From Pedobacter petrophilus (GTDB taxonomy: Bacteria > Bacteroidota > Bacteroidia > Sphingobacteriales > Sphingobacteriaceae), in the NCBI RefSeq assembly GCF_009674725.1, contig NZ_WKKH01000002.1:1-64000 (forward strand): a stretch of DNA of 64,000 nucleotides. Direction: 5' to 3'. The notes under the pieces were generated by a model that did no database searches, was not told the DNA's origin, and saw nothing but the letters and a program-made list of their open reading frames with translations. Each line of letters opens with the position of its first letter. The first letter of the stretch is position 1. Position numbers and translations under genes: made by a program. Below, one piece after another: positions 26,102 through 34,491 of this stretch.

Positions 26102-27220
26102 TTAGTAGTAATTTTGAGCTGTGGCGAGCATTTTGCCAAGTTTTTCTATAATCTTTTTAATATCCTCTGGTGCGTGAACATAGTAGGCATTTTTGAAGCT
26201 CTTCTCAGATATTTCATCTTTTTCTGTAGTTCCTACATTTGCAATTACATACTCATGAATTTTTTTAGCTTTTTGTTCTGTTATAATTCCGCACTCTACA
26301 TTTAAGAACACATAGAATGCTAGCTGTTTTACTGAAAGGGATACTTTGTAGTTCGCATTTAGGATCCCGGCGTTGATTAACTCTGAGGTGATAAAGTCAA
26401 GTTCTTTTAAGAACTCTAGCTCAGCGTCTAAAAAAATGATGATTTGTTGCTTCATTTTTTTAGAAGGCTTGTCAAATAGCTTTTTTCCAGAAGGTAATAG
26501 TTGTTCTAATTCTTTTTTCGTAGATATGATTTGCCTGTACTGTTGCGTAATGCTTCGCTCTTTTAACGAGCTATTTCTGATTTCTTTATAATAGTAGCTC
26601 ATAAAATCAGGATGGTCAAATCCAACTTTTAACAAAATGTTTTTAACATCCCGATGATCTTTTATGGATTTAAAATTATCGTTGAAATACTTTGCTAATT
26701 TTTTTTCATACCGAATTTTGCTAAAAGTTCCTCCACTTTCCATTAAAATGTTTTCTAAGGTATTTGTGAGCTCCTCTTCAGCACCAAGATTTTGAAAAAT
26801 GGCAATCATTGCTTGTGTGTCCTTCAATTTAATTGTAGCGATTCTTCTTGCCCTTGTTTGAGATATTTTTTGATTAAAATCAAAGTAGGTAGCATGAAAA
26901 TCGATAAGGTGATCAATTAGCTTTTCAGAGAGTTCAAGCAACCTATTTAGAATAGTTTCCTCAGATTCCCTCAGTTTATCAGCGCTTGTTAACCTCAACT
27001 CTATTAATTTTATAAGCCGGACGACACTGTTTTGTTGAAAACGTATAAAGCTTTTTGTGCTTTTTTTTCCATTTGTTGGTGCGTAGCAGTCTATGTTGCT
27101 AATGATCCTGTTATATTCATTTTGAAGGTCTTCAATTGGATCTAGATCATTAAAGTCTTCCTCGTTTTTATCAATTATTACACTATAGTAATGCCAGAAA
27201 TATCCAAGTTCAAATGTCAT
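26102..27220 (-). CDS. RteC-like C-terminal domain protein of unknown function
   Basis: A 372-residue, charged, mostly helical protein with no signal peptide. Its C-terminal part (about 285-365: KVSLSVKQLAFYVFLNVECG, then EISEKSFKNAYY) has the layout of the end of RteC-type proteins, though without strong identity; the N-terminal 280 residues are unlike anything I recognise. Proteins of this kind are frequent at the regulatory end of Bacteroidetes mobile elements. A regulatory DNA-binding role is a guess. TGCCACCC-containing sequences flank the gene at about 26060 and 27432. Confidence 0.6.
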   Translation of the reverse strand: MTFELGYFWHYYSVIIDKNEEDFNDLDPIEDLQNEYNRIISNIDCYAPTNGKKSTKSFIRFQQNSVVRLIKLIELRLTSADKLRESEETILNRLLELSEKLIDHLIDFHATYFDFNQKISQTRARRIATIKLKDTQAMIAIFQNLGAEEELTNTLENILMESGGTFSKIRYEKKLAKYFNDNFKSIKDHRDVKNILLKVGFDHPDFMSYYYKEIRNSSLKERSITQQYRQIISTKKELEQLLPSGKKLFDKPSKKMKQQIIIFLDAELEFLKELDFITSELINAGILNANYKVSLSVKQLAFYVFLNVECGIITEQKAKKIHEYVIANVGTTEKDEISEKSFKNAYYVHAPEDIKKIIEKLGKMLATAQNYY

Positions 27221-27522
27221 AGCGGTAATTTTTCTATCAAATTACTGGCTGATAATTTTGAAACCCAAAGTTTTACGCAGATGGGGTTTTTTATTATGCG
27301 CAGATAGGTGTTGGCCGTGACGGATAGCTTACCTGCCTGCCTAAGAGAACTATGAAACATATAAAATCTAATCTTCCCAAATAGATATAAACCACTTCAT
27401 GCGGAGAAAAAGGTAAGGGGGTGGCACTTTCTGCCACCCTTTTGAAACTTGACCAAGATTTAAACTTTTTGTCCATTTGCAACATATAACCATCTATTAA
27501 TACTCTAAACTATTAACACTTT
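27221..27522. terminator. intergenic region with a hairpin terminator at 27419-27443
   Basis: GGGTGGCA (27419-27426) pairs with TGCCACCC (27432-27439) around CTTTC, followed by TTTT on the plus strand. It lies between divergently transcribed genes, so it could end an unannotated rightward transcript or act as a regulatory structure for the excisionase-like gene at 27523. GCAGAT occurs twice about 25 bases apart near 27280-27305. No gene is seen in the region. Confidence 0.5.
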
Positions 27523-27780
27523 ATGACTAAGATTGATGCTCTTTTTAACACCCTTCAAAAAATCTATTTTATTTTACATCACTATCATCTAAAAAATGCC
27601 GCAGGAGAACCGGAACCTGACGACCAACAGTTAAACCGGCAGCAGGTCAAAGAATATCTTGGCATTAGCGAGAGTACTTACAAACGCAAGGTTCGCGAGG
27701 GTGCTTTGCATCCGATGAAGCTTCCAGGTGGGGATAATTTTATAAAAGCTTATTGGCAGATGAGTACAAGGAAAGTGTAA
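27523..27780 (+). CDS. HTH excisionase-like DNA-binding protein
   Basis: An 85-residue protein with a MerR/excisionase-type helix-turn-helix: LNRQQVKEYLGISESTYKR, then VREGALHPMKLPGG, where the PGG turn is the wing. Small proteins of this kind in Bacteroidetes ICEs act as recombination directionality factors or transcriptional switches. It lies upstream of rteC, as expected of the regulatory end of the element. Confidence 0.8.
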   Translation: MTKIDALFNTLQKIYFILHHYHLKNAAGEPEPDDQQLNRQQVKEYLGISESTYKRKVREGALHPMKLPGGDNFIKAYWQMSTRKV

Positions 27781-28181
27781 GAAAGGGGCGGATTTAGGTC
27801 TATCATAAATTTGATTTTTCTAAATAGCCTGTGCGCTTTAGCTCATGATTAAGCCAAATTCTTACTCAGTAGTTCACAATTGGCCCAATTTGGTTCAAAA
27901 TGTCGCAATAACTATTTCTTGGATTAGGTTTGAAATAGGAGAAGGAAGAATAGCTTTCCTTTTCATGGAAGCCAATAGCTATTACTTTTTGGCAAATGTT
28001 TAATCAGAATTTAGGTTATGTCAACTTTATTATTTTGTCACGTATAACAGATAATGTACCCGTGCGAATTTTTTACAGCGAAAGTAATTTTAGTTAAATG
28101 TTGGCCTATGTTTAATTTGAGGCTAATCCTGCGCCAATGAGCAGGCTCCATAATGACTGTTTAACTTTTAAATAAAACCCT
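27781..28181. other. intergenic, no gene seen
   Basis: Four hundred bases between the HTH gene and rteC with no credible coding frame. CAGGCTCC and short A/T tracts are present, but I found no clear promoter, hairpin or repeat; the rteC promoter must lie here. Confidence 0.5.
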
Positions 28182-29042
28182 ATGTTAATTACTCAATCTG
28201 AACAAATCTATTTGGAGATGACCGCCAAGCTGCATGAAGAAAAAGCAAAACTTATTACTGATGTGCAACGTCTCTCATCGTCTCTTACGATAGTTGAAGG
28301 TGCAGTTACCCATTTGCAATCATCGCTTGAGAAGCTCGGCTTTGCCAATGACGCGGAAGAAATCCAGTTTTTTAAGGTTATTAAACCAAAATTTTATAGC
28401 TGGAAAATTTTTATTATTGAACAGTATAATGTGTTCTCCAATGTCCCTGTTGACACTTTTGAAAGAATCCGAAGCTATTACACCAAAGAGATTGATTTTT
28501 TGCAACGATATTTTGACCAGAACCAATTTTTGTACCAGTATTATCTAAGCGATGAGTGCTCACTTGATAACGATTATTTTCTCAGGCGTAACCGTGAGAG
28601 TATCCATGCATTAATTTTCCCTGGAAAATTTGAGACAAAAGGAGACTATATTTTCGCCAAGTTCAGAGCCTATGAGCTCTTGAGAGAATTCCTTTTAGTT
28701 AGGATAAGATTGATTTATACTGATCAAGATTCCTCAATTTTTCAGTTCGTTACTAAAAGCTCCAAACTTACGTGGACTGATGACAAGGTTAAGCTGGTGG
28801 AACTTGCTTATGGGATTTACTTCATGGGATCTTTGAATGATGGCAAAGCTGATATATCGCAGGTTGTCGATGTTCTCGAACGAACCCTTAATGTGGATTT
28901 GGGAGTTGCTTATCGAAAATTTATAGATATCACCAGGCGAAAAAACAAAGGATATACAATTTATTTAGATGGAATGCGGGATGCGATCAATAATCACATC
29001 ACTGAAAAGCATAGGTTTGGTTCTCGTGGGTCAAAAAAATAA
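28182..29042 (+). CDS. rteC: RteC family regulator of conjugative transfer
   Basis: A 286-residue protein matching the RteC family along its length: FFKVIKPKFYSWKIFIIEQ near 65, EIDFLQRYFDQNQFLYQYYL near 105, DNDYFLRRN near 130, KFRAYELLREFLLVR near 165, and the C-terminal LTWTDDKVKLVELAYGIY with RRKNKGYTIYLDGMRDA, which is the winged-helix DNA-binding part. In CTnDOT, RteC activates excision genes in response to upstream signals. Here the HTH excisionase-like gene is immediately upstream and may be a target (inference). Confidence 0.88.
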   Translation: MLITQSEQIYLEMTAKLHEEKAKLITDVQRLSSSLTIVEGAVTHLQSSLEKLGFANDAEEIQFFKVIKPKFYSWKIFIIEQYNVFSNVPVDTFERIRSYYTKEIDFLQRYFDQNQFLYQYYLSDECSLDNDYFLRRNRESIHALIFPGKFETKGDYIFAKFRAYELLREFLLVRIRLIYTDQDSSIFQFVTKSSKLTWTDDKVKLVELAYGIYFMGSLNDGKADISQVVDVLERTLNVDLGVAYRKFIDITRRKNKGYTIYLDGMRDAINNHITEKHRFGSRGSKK

Positions 29043-29554
29043 ATTTGGCGAAAACCTATTTTTAATGGTTAATTCTTTCGAACCTTTTGAAAGGTGTCAA
29101 AAAAAATTAATGCTGAAGCGCATGACAAATGTAGAAATTACAATCTGATAGACCAGTTTCAATTCTAACTAAATTTCAACTACTATTTCCTCTTTTTTGT
29201 TCCTCTTTCCTAAGTTTGAATATCCTTTTCCATACTGTTTTGAAGACAAATAAAAATCTCTAACACCTTTTTGAAAGTGTCAATCCCATCATCATTCCAT
29301 ATGCAATTTTGAGCCAACAAAAGAGTTGGTCTTTGACATTTAGGAATGAAACATTATCTCGCTATCCGCGGGAAATTTTGCGAAGCTTTGAGATGACGTC
29401 AAAAAGGTGAAAGCGCATTGGCAGACAGTGGTCCGGCTTGTAGAAGCTGACGTGAGTAGTTCCGAAAACATATAATATAGAGGCTCTTCTTTTGAGCTTT
29501 AAATTTAAGGGGCGCATGCCCCTTTTTTGTTTACAGATTCTAACTTCAATTCTT
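29043..29554. ncRNA. rteC-primase gap: candidate small RNA with terminator
   Basis: No protein is encoded here. A near-identical 19-mer occurs twice (29082-29100 ACCTTTTGAAAGGTGTCAA; 29265-29283 ACCTTTTTGAAAGTGTCAA), each with internal inverted symmetry. A boxA-like GGTCTTTGACA lies at 29328-29338, then about 170 structured bases end in a strong terminator (29507-29528). In CTnDOT a small RNA, RteR, is encoded directly downstream of rteC and lowers tra expression; the position here is the same. Sequence similarity to RteR was not tested. Confidence 0.4.
29507..29528 (+). terminator. intrinsic terminator before primase gene
   Basis: AAGGGGC (29507-29513) pairs with GCCCCTT (29518-29524) around a 4-nt loop, followed by a run of six Ts ending at 29528. 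It ends 26 bases before the primase start, so it either ends a transcript from the rteC gap or attenuates expression of the genes to the right. It also shows that the primase frame should start at 29555 and not at the in-frame codon at 29492. Confidence 0.85.
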
Positions 29555-30520
29555 ATGTCCGAATTTCTTAATGTGAATGAGATCAAGGAAAAAGTTTCCT
29601 TACTAAATCTATTGAATAAGCTTGGCTTTGCCGCTCAAAAAGTGTCCGGTAGTGAACATTTTTTTCTTAGCATGCTCAGGGAAGAATACACAGCCTCTCT
29701 TTGTGTTAATGATAAGCTTGGGGTTTGGTATGACCACGGCGCCGCCGGGGTATCGGGTATCAAAAGCGGAAGCATTATCGATTTTGGCCTTGCATATTGG
29801 TATCCGGCCAGCTTTCCTGAAGTGCTGAAAAAGATTGTTGAGTATGCCGGAGTTCCCCTGGAAAAATCCCACGATATTCCAGCGGTTTATGCAGAGCGAA
29901 AAACGGCATTGAAATCGTCCACTTATCAGATCAATTCGATATCTGAAACAATCACTAACCCTGCTATTAATGCCTACCTTAATATGAGGGGAATAGGCTC
30001 GGTTGCCGCCGGGCATTTGTATGAACTGCATTATAGTATACTTGATAGTAAAAATAAGTCCAGGAATTATTTTGCGTCCGGGTGGCCAAACGAAAACGGA
30101 GGCTGGGAAGTAAGGAATAAATATTTCAAGGGCTGCCTAGGGCATAAGGGAATGAGTTTTCTGCAGGGAGCAGCCAATCGGTTAGCTGTCTTTGAGGGGT
30201 TTTATGATTTTATGAGCTGGAAGGTCGAAAATCCAAAAGACCCGGCTTCAACGCTTATATTGAATTCACTTTCATTTCTTCAATCTGCCAAAGCCCGCGC
30301 CAAACAGTTTGCCTCAATTGAAATATACTTTGACCACGATCGGGCTGGTATGTTAGGCTCTGAGGAATTTGCTGCAGATGTTGCGGGAAGCGTGGACTGC
30401 GCCTTTAAATATGAGGGTTTTAAGGATTATAATGAAAAGCTAACTGCTGGCTTAAGTGCATCAAAAAAATCTTTGGACAAGCCAATGATTTTCAGCGCCG
30501 AAAATGGTTTTGGTAGGTGA
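29555..30520 (+). CDS. Toprim-domain primase-like protein
   Basis: About 321 residues starting at MSEFLNVNEIKEKV. The N-terminal part follows the fold of DnaG zinc-ribbon (CHC2) domains (KLGVWYDHGAAG, then GSIIDFGLAYW), but the zinc-binding Cys/His residues are gone. Residues about 200-300 are a Toprim domain: LAVFEGFYDFMSW with the catalytic Glu, IEIYFDHDRAG with the DxD-type metal site, and KDYNEKL. Such proteins are common near mob genes of Bacteroidetes elements and are thought to prime or assist replication of transferred DNA. Confidence 0.85.
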   Translation: MSEFLNVNEIKEKVSLLNLLNKLGFAAQKVSGSEHFFLSMLREEYTASLCVNDKLGVWYDHGAAGVSGIKSGSIIDFGLAYWYPASFPEVLKKIVEYAGVPLEKSHDIPAVYAERKTALKSSTYQINSISETITNPAINAYLNMRGIGSVAAGHLYELHYSILDSKNKSRNYFASGWPNENGGWEVRNKYFKGCLGHKGMSFLQGAANRLAVFEGFYDFMSWKVENPKDPASTLILNSLSFLQSAKARAKQFASIEIYFDHDRAGMLGSEEFAADVAGSVDCAFKYEGFKDYNEKLTAGLSASKKSLDKPMIFSAENGFGR

Positions 30521-30528
30521 TATATTTC

Positions 30529-30643
30529 TATATTCAAATATGTTTATAGCGCTATATTAGCTAGTTGTAGTTGTTACTTTATTTGTAGCAATACATATTT
30601 TATATTCAAATATCTATATAGCGCTATATTTACCTAGATGTAG
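30529..30643. repeat. two direct repeats with palindrome TATAGCGCTATA
   Basis: Two imperfect 42-43-bp copies (30529-30570 and 30601-30643) start 72 bp apart. Each contains TATATTCAAATA, then the core of a 12-bp palindrome (TATAGCGCTATA, exact in both), then CTAG and TGTAG. A weaker third relative (TCATATATTTG...ATATACTAG) lies near 30675-30717. Repeats spaced by about 7 helical turns with a palindromic core suggest binding sites for a protein, for example a replication or partition iteron or an operator. Confidence 0.6.
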
Positions 30644-30712
30644 ATTAATATATCCCAAACAATGCATGTCTCTATGTTCATATATTTGCCTATCAGGATA
30701 TATGTATATATA

Positions 30713-30919
30713 CTAGTTTGATTCGATAATGAGCTTCATTAGTTTAAGCCTGGCCAACAGAGGCTTATTGATCTTACTTTCAGGGTTAGCTCTGAGGGGT
30801 CCAAAATGGCTTTCCAAAAATTGGTCGAAATCCAGGACCTTAGTGGCTTGATTTAAAAATACCGGCATTTCCGGTCTTTGACAATTCTTAAAAAACTCTT
30901 CTAGTTCCTGCAACTCCAT
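30713..30919 (-). CDS. DUF6965 family small protein
   Basis: A 68-residue acidic helical protein. MELQELEEFFKNCQ, then DQFLESHFGPLRANPESK and LARLKLMKLI match the pattern of DUF6965 proteins (short, conserved around ESHxxxLKANP). The function is unknown; members are common in Bacteroidetes genomes, often near mobile DNA. It is the only minus-strand gene between rteC and the end of the tra genes, and it faces the repeats at 30529-30643. Confidence 0.65.
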   Translation of the reverse strand: MELQELEEFFKNCQRPEMPVFLNQATKVLDFDQFLESHFGPLRANPESKINKPLLARLKLMKLIIESN

Positions 30920-31020
30920 TTGCCAAAGTTAAACTTAGATATGCTCTTTGTTGGCATCAACATATAAAGAAATTGGTAATTACCTGAATTCTTAGATTTT
31001 AATCTTCAAATACTCCTTAG

Positions 31021-31182
31021 ACATATCTAAACCGTTTGGTTTTTTAGTCTGCAAGTTGTGTTTTTGTTGCTCAAAAACCCTTTAACTTGCCCGCTTTTTT
31101 CGCCGAAGGTGGCGAGCGGGGGTTAGAAAAAACGTCGCAACTAGTTTTTCTTTTTTAGGAGGATGTTATTTAAACACTTTAT
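31021..31182 (+). other. candidate oriT/nic region upstream of mob genes
   Basis: Three nested inverted repeats lie just before the relaxosome genes: CAAGTT 31052-31057 / AACTTG 31084-31089; a bulged hairpin CCCGC 31090-31094 and TCGCC 31100-31104 pairing with GGCGA 31111-31115 and GCGGG 31116-31120; and AAAAAC 31128-31133 / GTTTTT 31144-31149. In Bacteroidetes mobilisable elements oriT lies directly upstream of mobA, so the position fits; the nick site itself cannot be assigned by eye. Confidence 0.45.
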
Positions 31183-31590
31183 ATGACTAAGAAAAAAAAT
31201 GGTAGGCCATTGAAACCTGAAGGTAAGCGATCCAGATTCCTTAAAGCCAGAGTTAATGAAGAAGAATATGCAATTGCTTGTAACCTTTGGACAGAACTTG
31301 GCTTAAAGGAAAGTGATTTTCTCCGACAGAAGATTTTAAAACCTTCATCTGTTTCAATTAAAATAAACGCAGGCCACGCTTTAAAAAGTTTAGATGATGT
31401 TGGTGCAGAGATAGGAAGGTCAGGAAACAATATCAACCAACTTGCCAGACATGCAAACGCACTGAATAAACAAGGTATGCTATCCAGTGGTATTGTCGAA
31501 CAATTCAATGGGTTATTTTCAGACTATATTTTTTTGTTTAGGGAGATGGAGAAAAAAACGCGTGAACTGCTCCGGCTCTTGAAAGCTTAA
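31183..31590 (+). CDS. relaxosome accessory protein (MobA/MobC-like)
   Basis: A 135-residue basic protein. A lysine-rich N-terminus (MTKKKNGRPLKPEGKRSR) and a ribbon-helix-helix type region precede the MobC-family signature VGAEIGRSGNNINQLARHAN near residue 72. Such proteins bind near oriT and help the relaxase open the strand. The relaxase gene starts three bases after its stop. Confidence 0.85.
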   Translation: MTKKKNGRPLKPEGKRSRFLKARVNEEEYAIACNLWTELGLKESDFLRQKILKPSSVSIKINAGHALKSLDDVGAEIGRSGNNINQLARHANALNKQGMLSSGIVEQFNGLFSDYIFLFREMEKKTRELLRLLKA

Positions 31591-31593
31591 GAT

Positions 31594-32793
31594 ATGATCG
31601 TTAAGATTCTCTGGAAGTCAAAGACCTTTAAAGCAGTCAGGTACAATACCAACAAAGTAGAAAAAAATAAGGGTGAACTTGTAAAGGTATTTGGCTTTGG
31701 GGCATTGGAAGGATTAGCGGAAGTAAAACCGCAGGACTATATTAACTACCTATCTGCAATGGCGGCCAGAAATCCAAGAGTGATAAATTCACAGTTTCAT
31801 GCGATGATCTCTCCAAAAGGAAGATCCCTAGACAAAAATGAGCTGGTCACCTTAGCTGAAAAATGGCTTCTAGCCATGGGATATGGCGATCAGCCCTATC
31901 TTCTCATTTTTCATAAGGATACCCAAAATAACCATATTCATATGGTTTCTTCGAGAGTAGACCGGGAGGGGAATAAGATTTCCGACAGTTTTGAAAATAT
32001 CCGTGCTTACAGGGTACTTAATAAGCTTACTGGTAAAGATGAAAAGGTTGCCGCAGAAAATGCTTTGGTAAAGGCACTGCAATATCGCTTTACTACACGC
32101 CCACAGTTTTTGATGATTCTTGAAAAGCAGGGCTATTCTTTGCATTTAGTGGATGGATCCTACAAGGTTTCAAAGTTTGGCGAACAGGTTGGAAGCATAG
32201 ACTCATTGAGGGTAGATGAGCGCATATCAAACGGTAGTTCTTCTCAAGAAAGAAAACAACAGTTAAAGAAAATCTTTGAGAAATACAGATCACTCACAAG
32301 TGCTGAAGTTTATCTAATTAGGGAAAAGCTTCCCGGTGGTGGACAGGGCAGGTTGCTGGGATATTCATCTGATCTCTGCGATAAACTTTCCTCTTCATTT
32401 GGTATTCAGTTTATTTTTCATTTTAAAGATGAAAAACTTCCCTATGGTTATACAGTTTTAGACCATTCCGGAAAAAATGTTTTCAAAGGCAGCGAGATTA
32501 TGGCTCTTTCCAGATTTATGGAAGTTGGACAATCTGCCATTGATGTCGATATTCCATATGACTATTCAGAACCTGGCGCAGGTGGCAACAGAGATCAATT
32601 TGTTCCAAATGAAGAAATGTTATTATCTATTCCGGTAAATGGTGAATTTTTCGAAAGGGATAGTGAACTATCAGGTACTTCATCGATAGGAGATTTTTCT
32701 ATAGGGTTTGATATATCTGATGACATTGACGATGAGCAGATTCTGGGACGAAACCGAAGAAAGCAAAGGAAAGCCAGAACAAATACACGCTAA
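31594..32793 (+). CDS. relaxase/mobilisation nuclease (MobB-type)
   Basis: A 399-residue relaxase. The N-terminal domain holds the presumed nucleophile Tyr in VRYNTNKV near residue 16 and the metal-binding HxH cluster NNHIHMVSSRVDREG near 112, typical of PF03432 (MOBP-like) relaxases. The C-terminal 200 residues are variable, with a basic tail (RNRRKQRKARTNTR) likely to bind DNA. It should nick oriT and lead the transferred strand, working with the accessory protein upstream and the coupling protein at 44526. Confidence 0.9.
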   Translation: MIVKILWKSKTFKAVRYNTNKVEKNKGELVKVFGFGALEGLAEVKPQDYINYLSAMAARNPRVINSQFHAMISPKGRSLDKNELVTLAEKWLLAMGYGDQPYLLIFHKDTQNNHIHMVSSRVDREGNKISDSFENIRAYRVLNKLTGKDEKVAAENALVKALQYRFTTRPQFLMILEKQGYSLHLVDGSYKVSKFGEQVGSIDSLRVDERISNGSSSQERKQQLKKIFEKYRSLTSAEVYLIREKLPGGGQGRLLGYSSDLCDKLSSSFGIQFIFHFKDEKLPYGYTVLDHSGKNVFKGSEIMALSRFMEVGQSAIDVDIPYDYSEPGAGGNRDQFVPNEEMLLSIPVNGEFFERDSELSGTSSIGDFSIGFDISDDIDDEQILGRNRRKQRKARTNTR

Positions 32794-32799
32794 AAATAA

Positions 32800-33441
32800 A
32801 TGCTTATGGTTATACTAATTGGAAACCAGAAGGGTGGTGCCGGTAAAAGTACCCTCTGTCTGTTACTGGCCTACTATCTTGCCATGATCAAAAAAAAGAA
32901 AGTCACCGTACTGGATATGGATTATCAAGCATCGATTTCGGGGAAATTTGAAAAGGCAAAGATACTGGAGAACGATCCCATTTATGAGGTCATTCCCTCT
33001 GATCTAAAATATTTTCCTGCACTGCTTGAACTTTTAAACCAGAATCGGGATGAGTTCGTGCTTATTGATCTTCCAGGTAAAATGGATGATGATCTTTTGA
33101 TTCCCATTATCAGCGCAGCTGAGCTAATCATCTGTCCATTTAATTATGATGAATTTTCTGTTGATAGCACCGTGCTGTTTTCCCTGGTCTGCAGAGAGAT
33201 CAATAATCTTTCGCCAATGGTATATGTGCCTAACCGGATTAAAACGACTGTAAAGTATGAAACCAAAGAAGAGGTAGACAGGGTGTTGTGCAGGTTTGGC
33301 AAAGTCTCGCCCAATATCGCCGATCGCGTGGATTTTCAGCGTGTGGGTACAATTCATATCCCTGCTAACGTGATTCCTGTTTTTATGCCGGCACTGGAAT
33401 TTATCTACAGCAGCTTTATGCAGAAAGGCAAGAAACCATGA
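32800..33441 (+). CDS. ParA-like ATPase (TraA position)
   Basis: A 213-residue P-loop ATPase. Deviant Walker A NQKGGAGKSTLCLLL is at the N-terminus, VTVLDMDYQAS (A') near 38 and LIDLPGK (Walker B) near 88, as in ParA/MinD. The corresponding first gene of Bacteroidetes tra operons is called traA. It may position the element or the transfer machinery. The next gene overlaps its stop by four bases, so translation is coupled. The Met at codon 3 (32806) is an alternative start. Confidence 0.85.
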   Translation: MLMVILIGNQKGGAGKSTLCLLLAYYLAMIKKKKVTVLDMDYQASISGKFEKAKILENDPIYEVIPSDLKYFPALLELLNQNRDEFVLIDLPGKMDDDLLIPIISAAELIICPFNYDEFSVDSTVLFSLVCREINNLSPMVYVPNRIKTTVKYETKEEVDRVLCRFGKVSPNIADRVDFQRVGTIHIPANVIPVFMPALEFIYSSFMQKGKKP

Positions 33442-33818
33442 GCAAAATTAAGTCACTTGCCGATCAGCTGAAATCGAAGCTTGAAGAGCAGAAAGAGGAA
33501 TCGAAAATTTTGTTGGTAAAAACTTCCTCTAGTGCACCCTTTGATAAAAAGGTTGGCTCCAAAGAGATAGTTGTAGATGCTAAACAATTGGATAGCTTTC
33601 TCTCATCCCTTCGGGAATATAATATGGATGGGCAGGAGAAAATTCTTATCCGGATAGATAAGCGAACACTGAATCTGCTAAAGCAGCTAAAGACTGCTTG
33701 CAACATCGACATGACCCGAGTCATTGTTTTTTCCCTTCATCAATATCTCAAAGCCCACCCTTGGCTAAATCAATACATTTCTCAAACCCTTAAAAATATG
33801 ACCCATGAGCTGGACTAA
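33438..33818 (+). CDS. TraB/ParB-like small DNA-binding protein (DUF3408-like)
   Basis: A 126-residue protein beginning with a coiled, Lys/Glu-rich segment (SKIKSLADQLKSKLEEQKEE). Residues about 70-110 resemble a ribbon-helix-helix (KILIRIDKRTLNLLKQL, then MTRVIVFSLHQYLKAHP), as in the DUF3408 proteins that follow traA. It probably acts with the ParA-like ATPase as its DNA-binding partner. It overlaps the next gene by 14 bases. Confidence 0.7.
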   Translation: MSKIKSLADQLKSKLEEQKEESKILLVKTSSSAPFDKKVGSKEIVVDAKQLDSFLSSLREYNMDGQEKILIRIDKRTLNLLKQLKTACNIDMTRVIVFSLHQYLKAHPWLNQYISQTLKNMTHELD

Positions 33819-34140
33819 TTTTCTGATCGTAATTTTTATTGTTTATCTGGTTTATTATTCCTTGAACCTCTTCTTTGACCTTTTTCTCTCACCCAGAACT
33901 CCGCAGGGCGAGATTGCAGAAGATGAACTTTTCTTTACCCAGACCTTTACTCCGGAACTTATTACACCGGATGAGAAAATAGAGGAGGTTACTTCTGTGG
34001 ACGAGGCCTACAAAAAAGAAAAGCCTATTACCTCTATTTCAACAGGTACGGTCGCTTCCAGTGGAGGCATCAGCCTGAAACATCTTTTCGCTCTTGCTAA
34101 GGATAACCTAATTGAACATACCAGGGCAATACCTTACTAA
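33805..34140 (+). CDS. small membrane protein (TraD position)
   Basis: A 111-residue protein with one N-terminal transmembrane helix (LIVIFIVYLVYYSLNLFF) followed by an acidic cytoplasmic or periplasmic part (EEVTSVDEAYKKEK). It sits where other Bacteroidetes tra operons encode traC/traD-like membrane proteins. I see no further domain. Confidence 0.65.
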   Translation: MSWTNFLIVIFIVYLVYYSLNLFFDLFLSPRTPQGEIAEDELFFTQTFTPELITPDEKIEEVTSVDEAYKKEKPITSISTGTVASSGGISLKHLFALAKDNLIEHTRAIPY

Positions 34141-34146
34141 ATCTTC

Positions 34147-34458
34147 ATGAGGGTTTATTTGTTTTATTTAAGAGCAGCGCTAGCTGCTTTTTTTATGCTC
34201 TTCACTTTTTCGAGCAACGCCCAGCCTGGAATCTCAGAATTCTATTCAGCATCTGCTGAGGTAAACCGGTGGTATTTTTCTCTATCCGATCTGGTACTGG
34301 TTATTGGTGCAATAGCAGGAATTCTTGGGGGATTAAGGGTTTATGCCAACTGGCAGATGGGCAAGCACCACATCGATGCGCAGGTTATGGGCTGGTTCTT
34401 TTCATGCCTCTTTTTATCGCTCATCGGCGTATTCCTGCGTGGACTATTCAGACTGTAA
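34147..34458 (+). CDS. DUF4134 conjugation protein, copy 1 (TraE-like)
   Basis: A 103-residue protein with a signal segment (ends SNAQPG) and two transmembrane helices: LVLVIGAIAGILGGLRVYANWQ near 45 and VMGWFFSCLFLSLIGVFL near 77. This is the DUF4134/TraE architecture, comparable in size and topology to VirB2-type pilin subunits. A second copy follows 33 bp later. Probably a pore or pilus subunit. Confidence 0.85.
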   Translation: MRVYLFYLRAALAAFFMLFTFSSNAQPGISEFYSASAEVNRWYFSLSDLVLVIGAIAGILGGLRVYANWQMGKHHIDAQVMGWFFSCLFLSLIGVFLRGLFRL

Positions 34459-34491
34459 CGCAATTTTTTATTCACTTTTTAATATTTTTTT

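Noticed and set aside
29362..29586. 74-aa minus-strand ORF in the rteC-primase gap.
   Set aside because: It runs through the intrinsic terminator and into the primase start; it looks like a chance frame in a structured RNA region.
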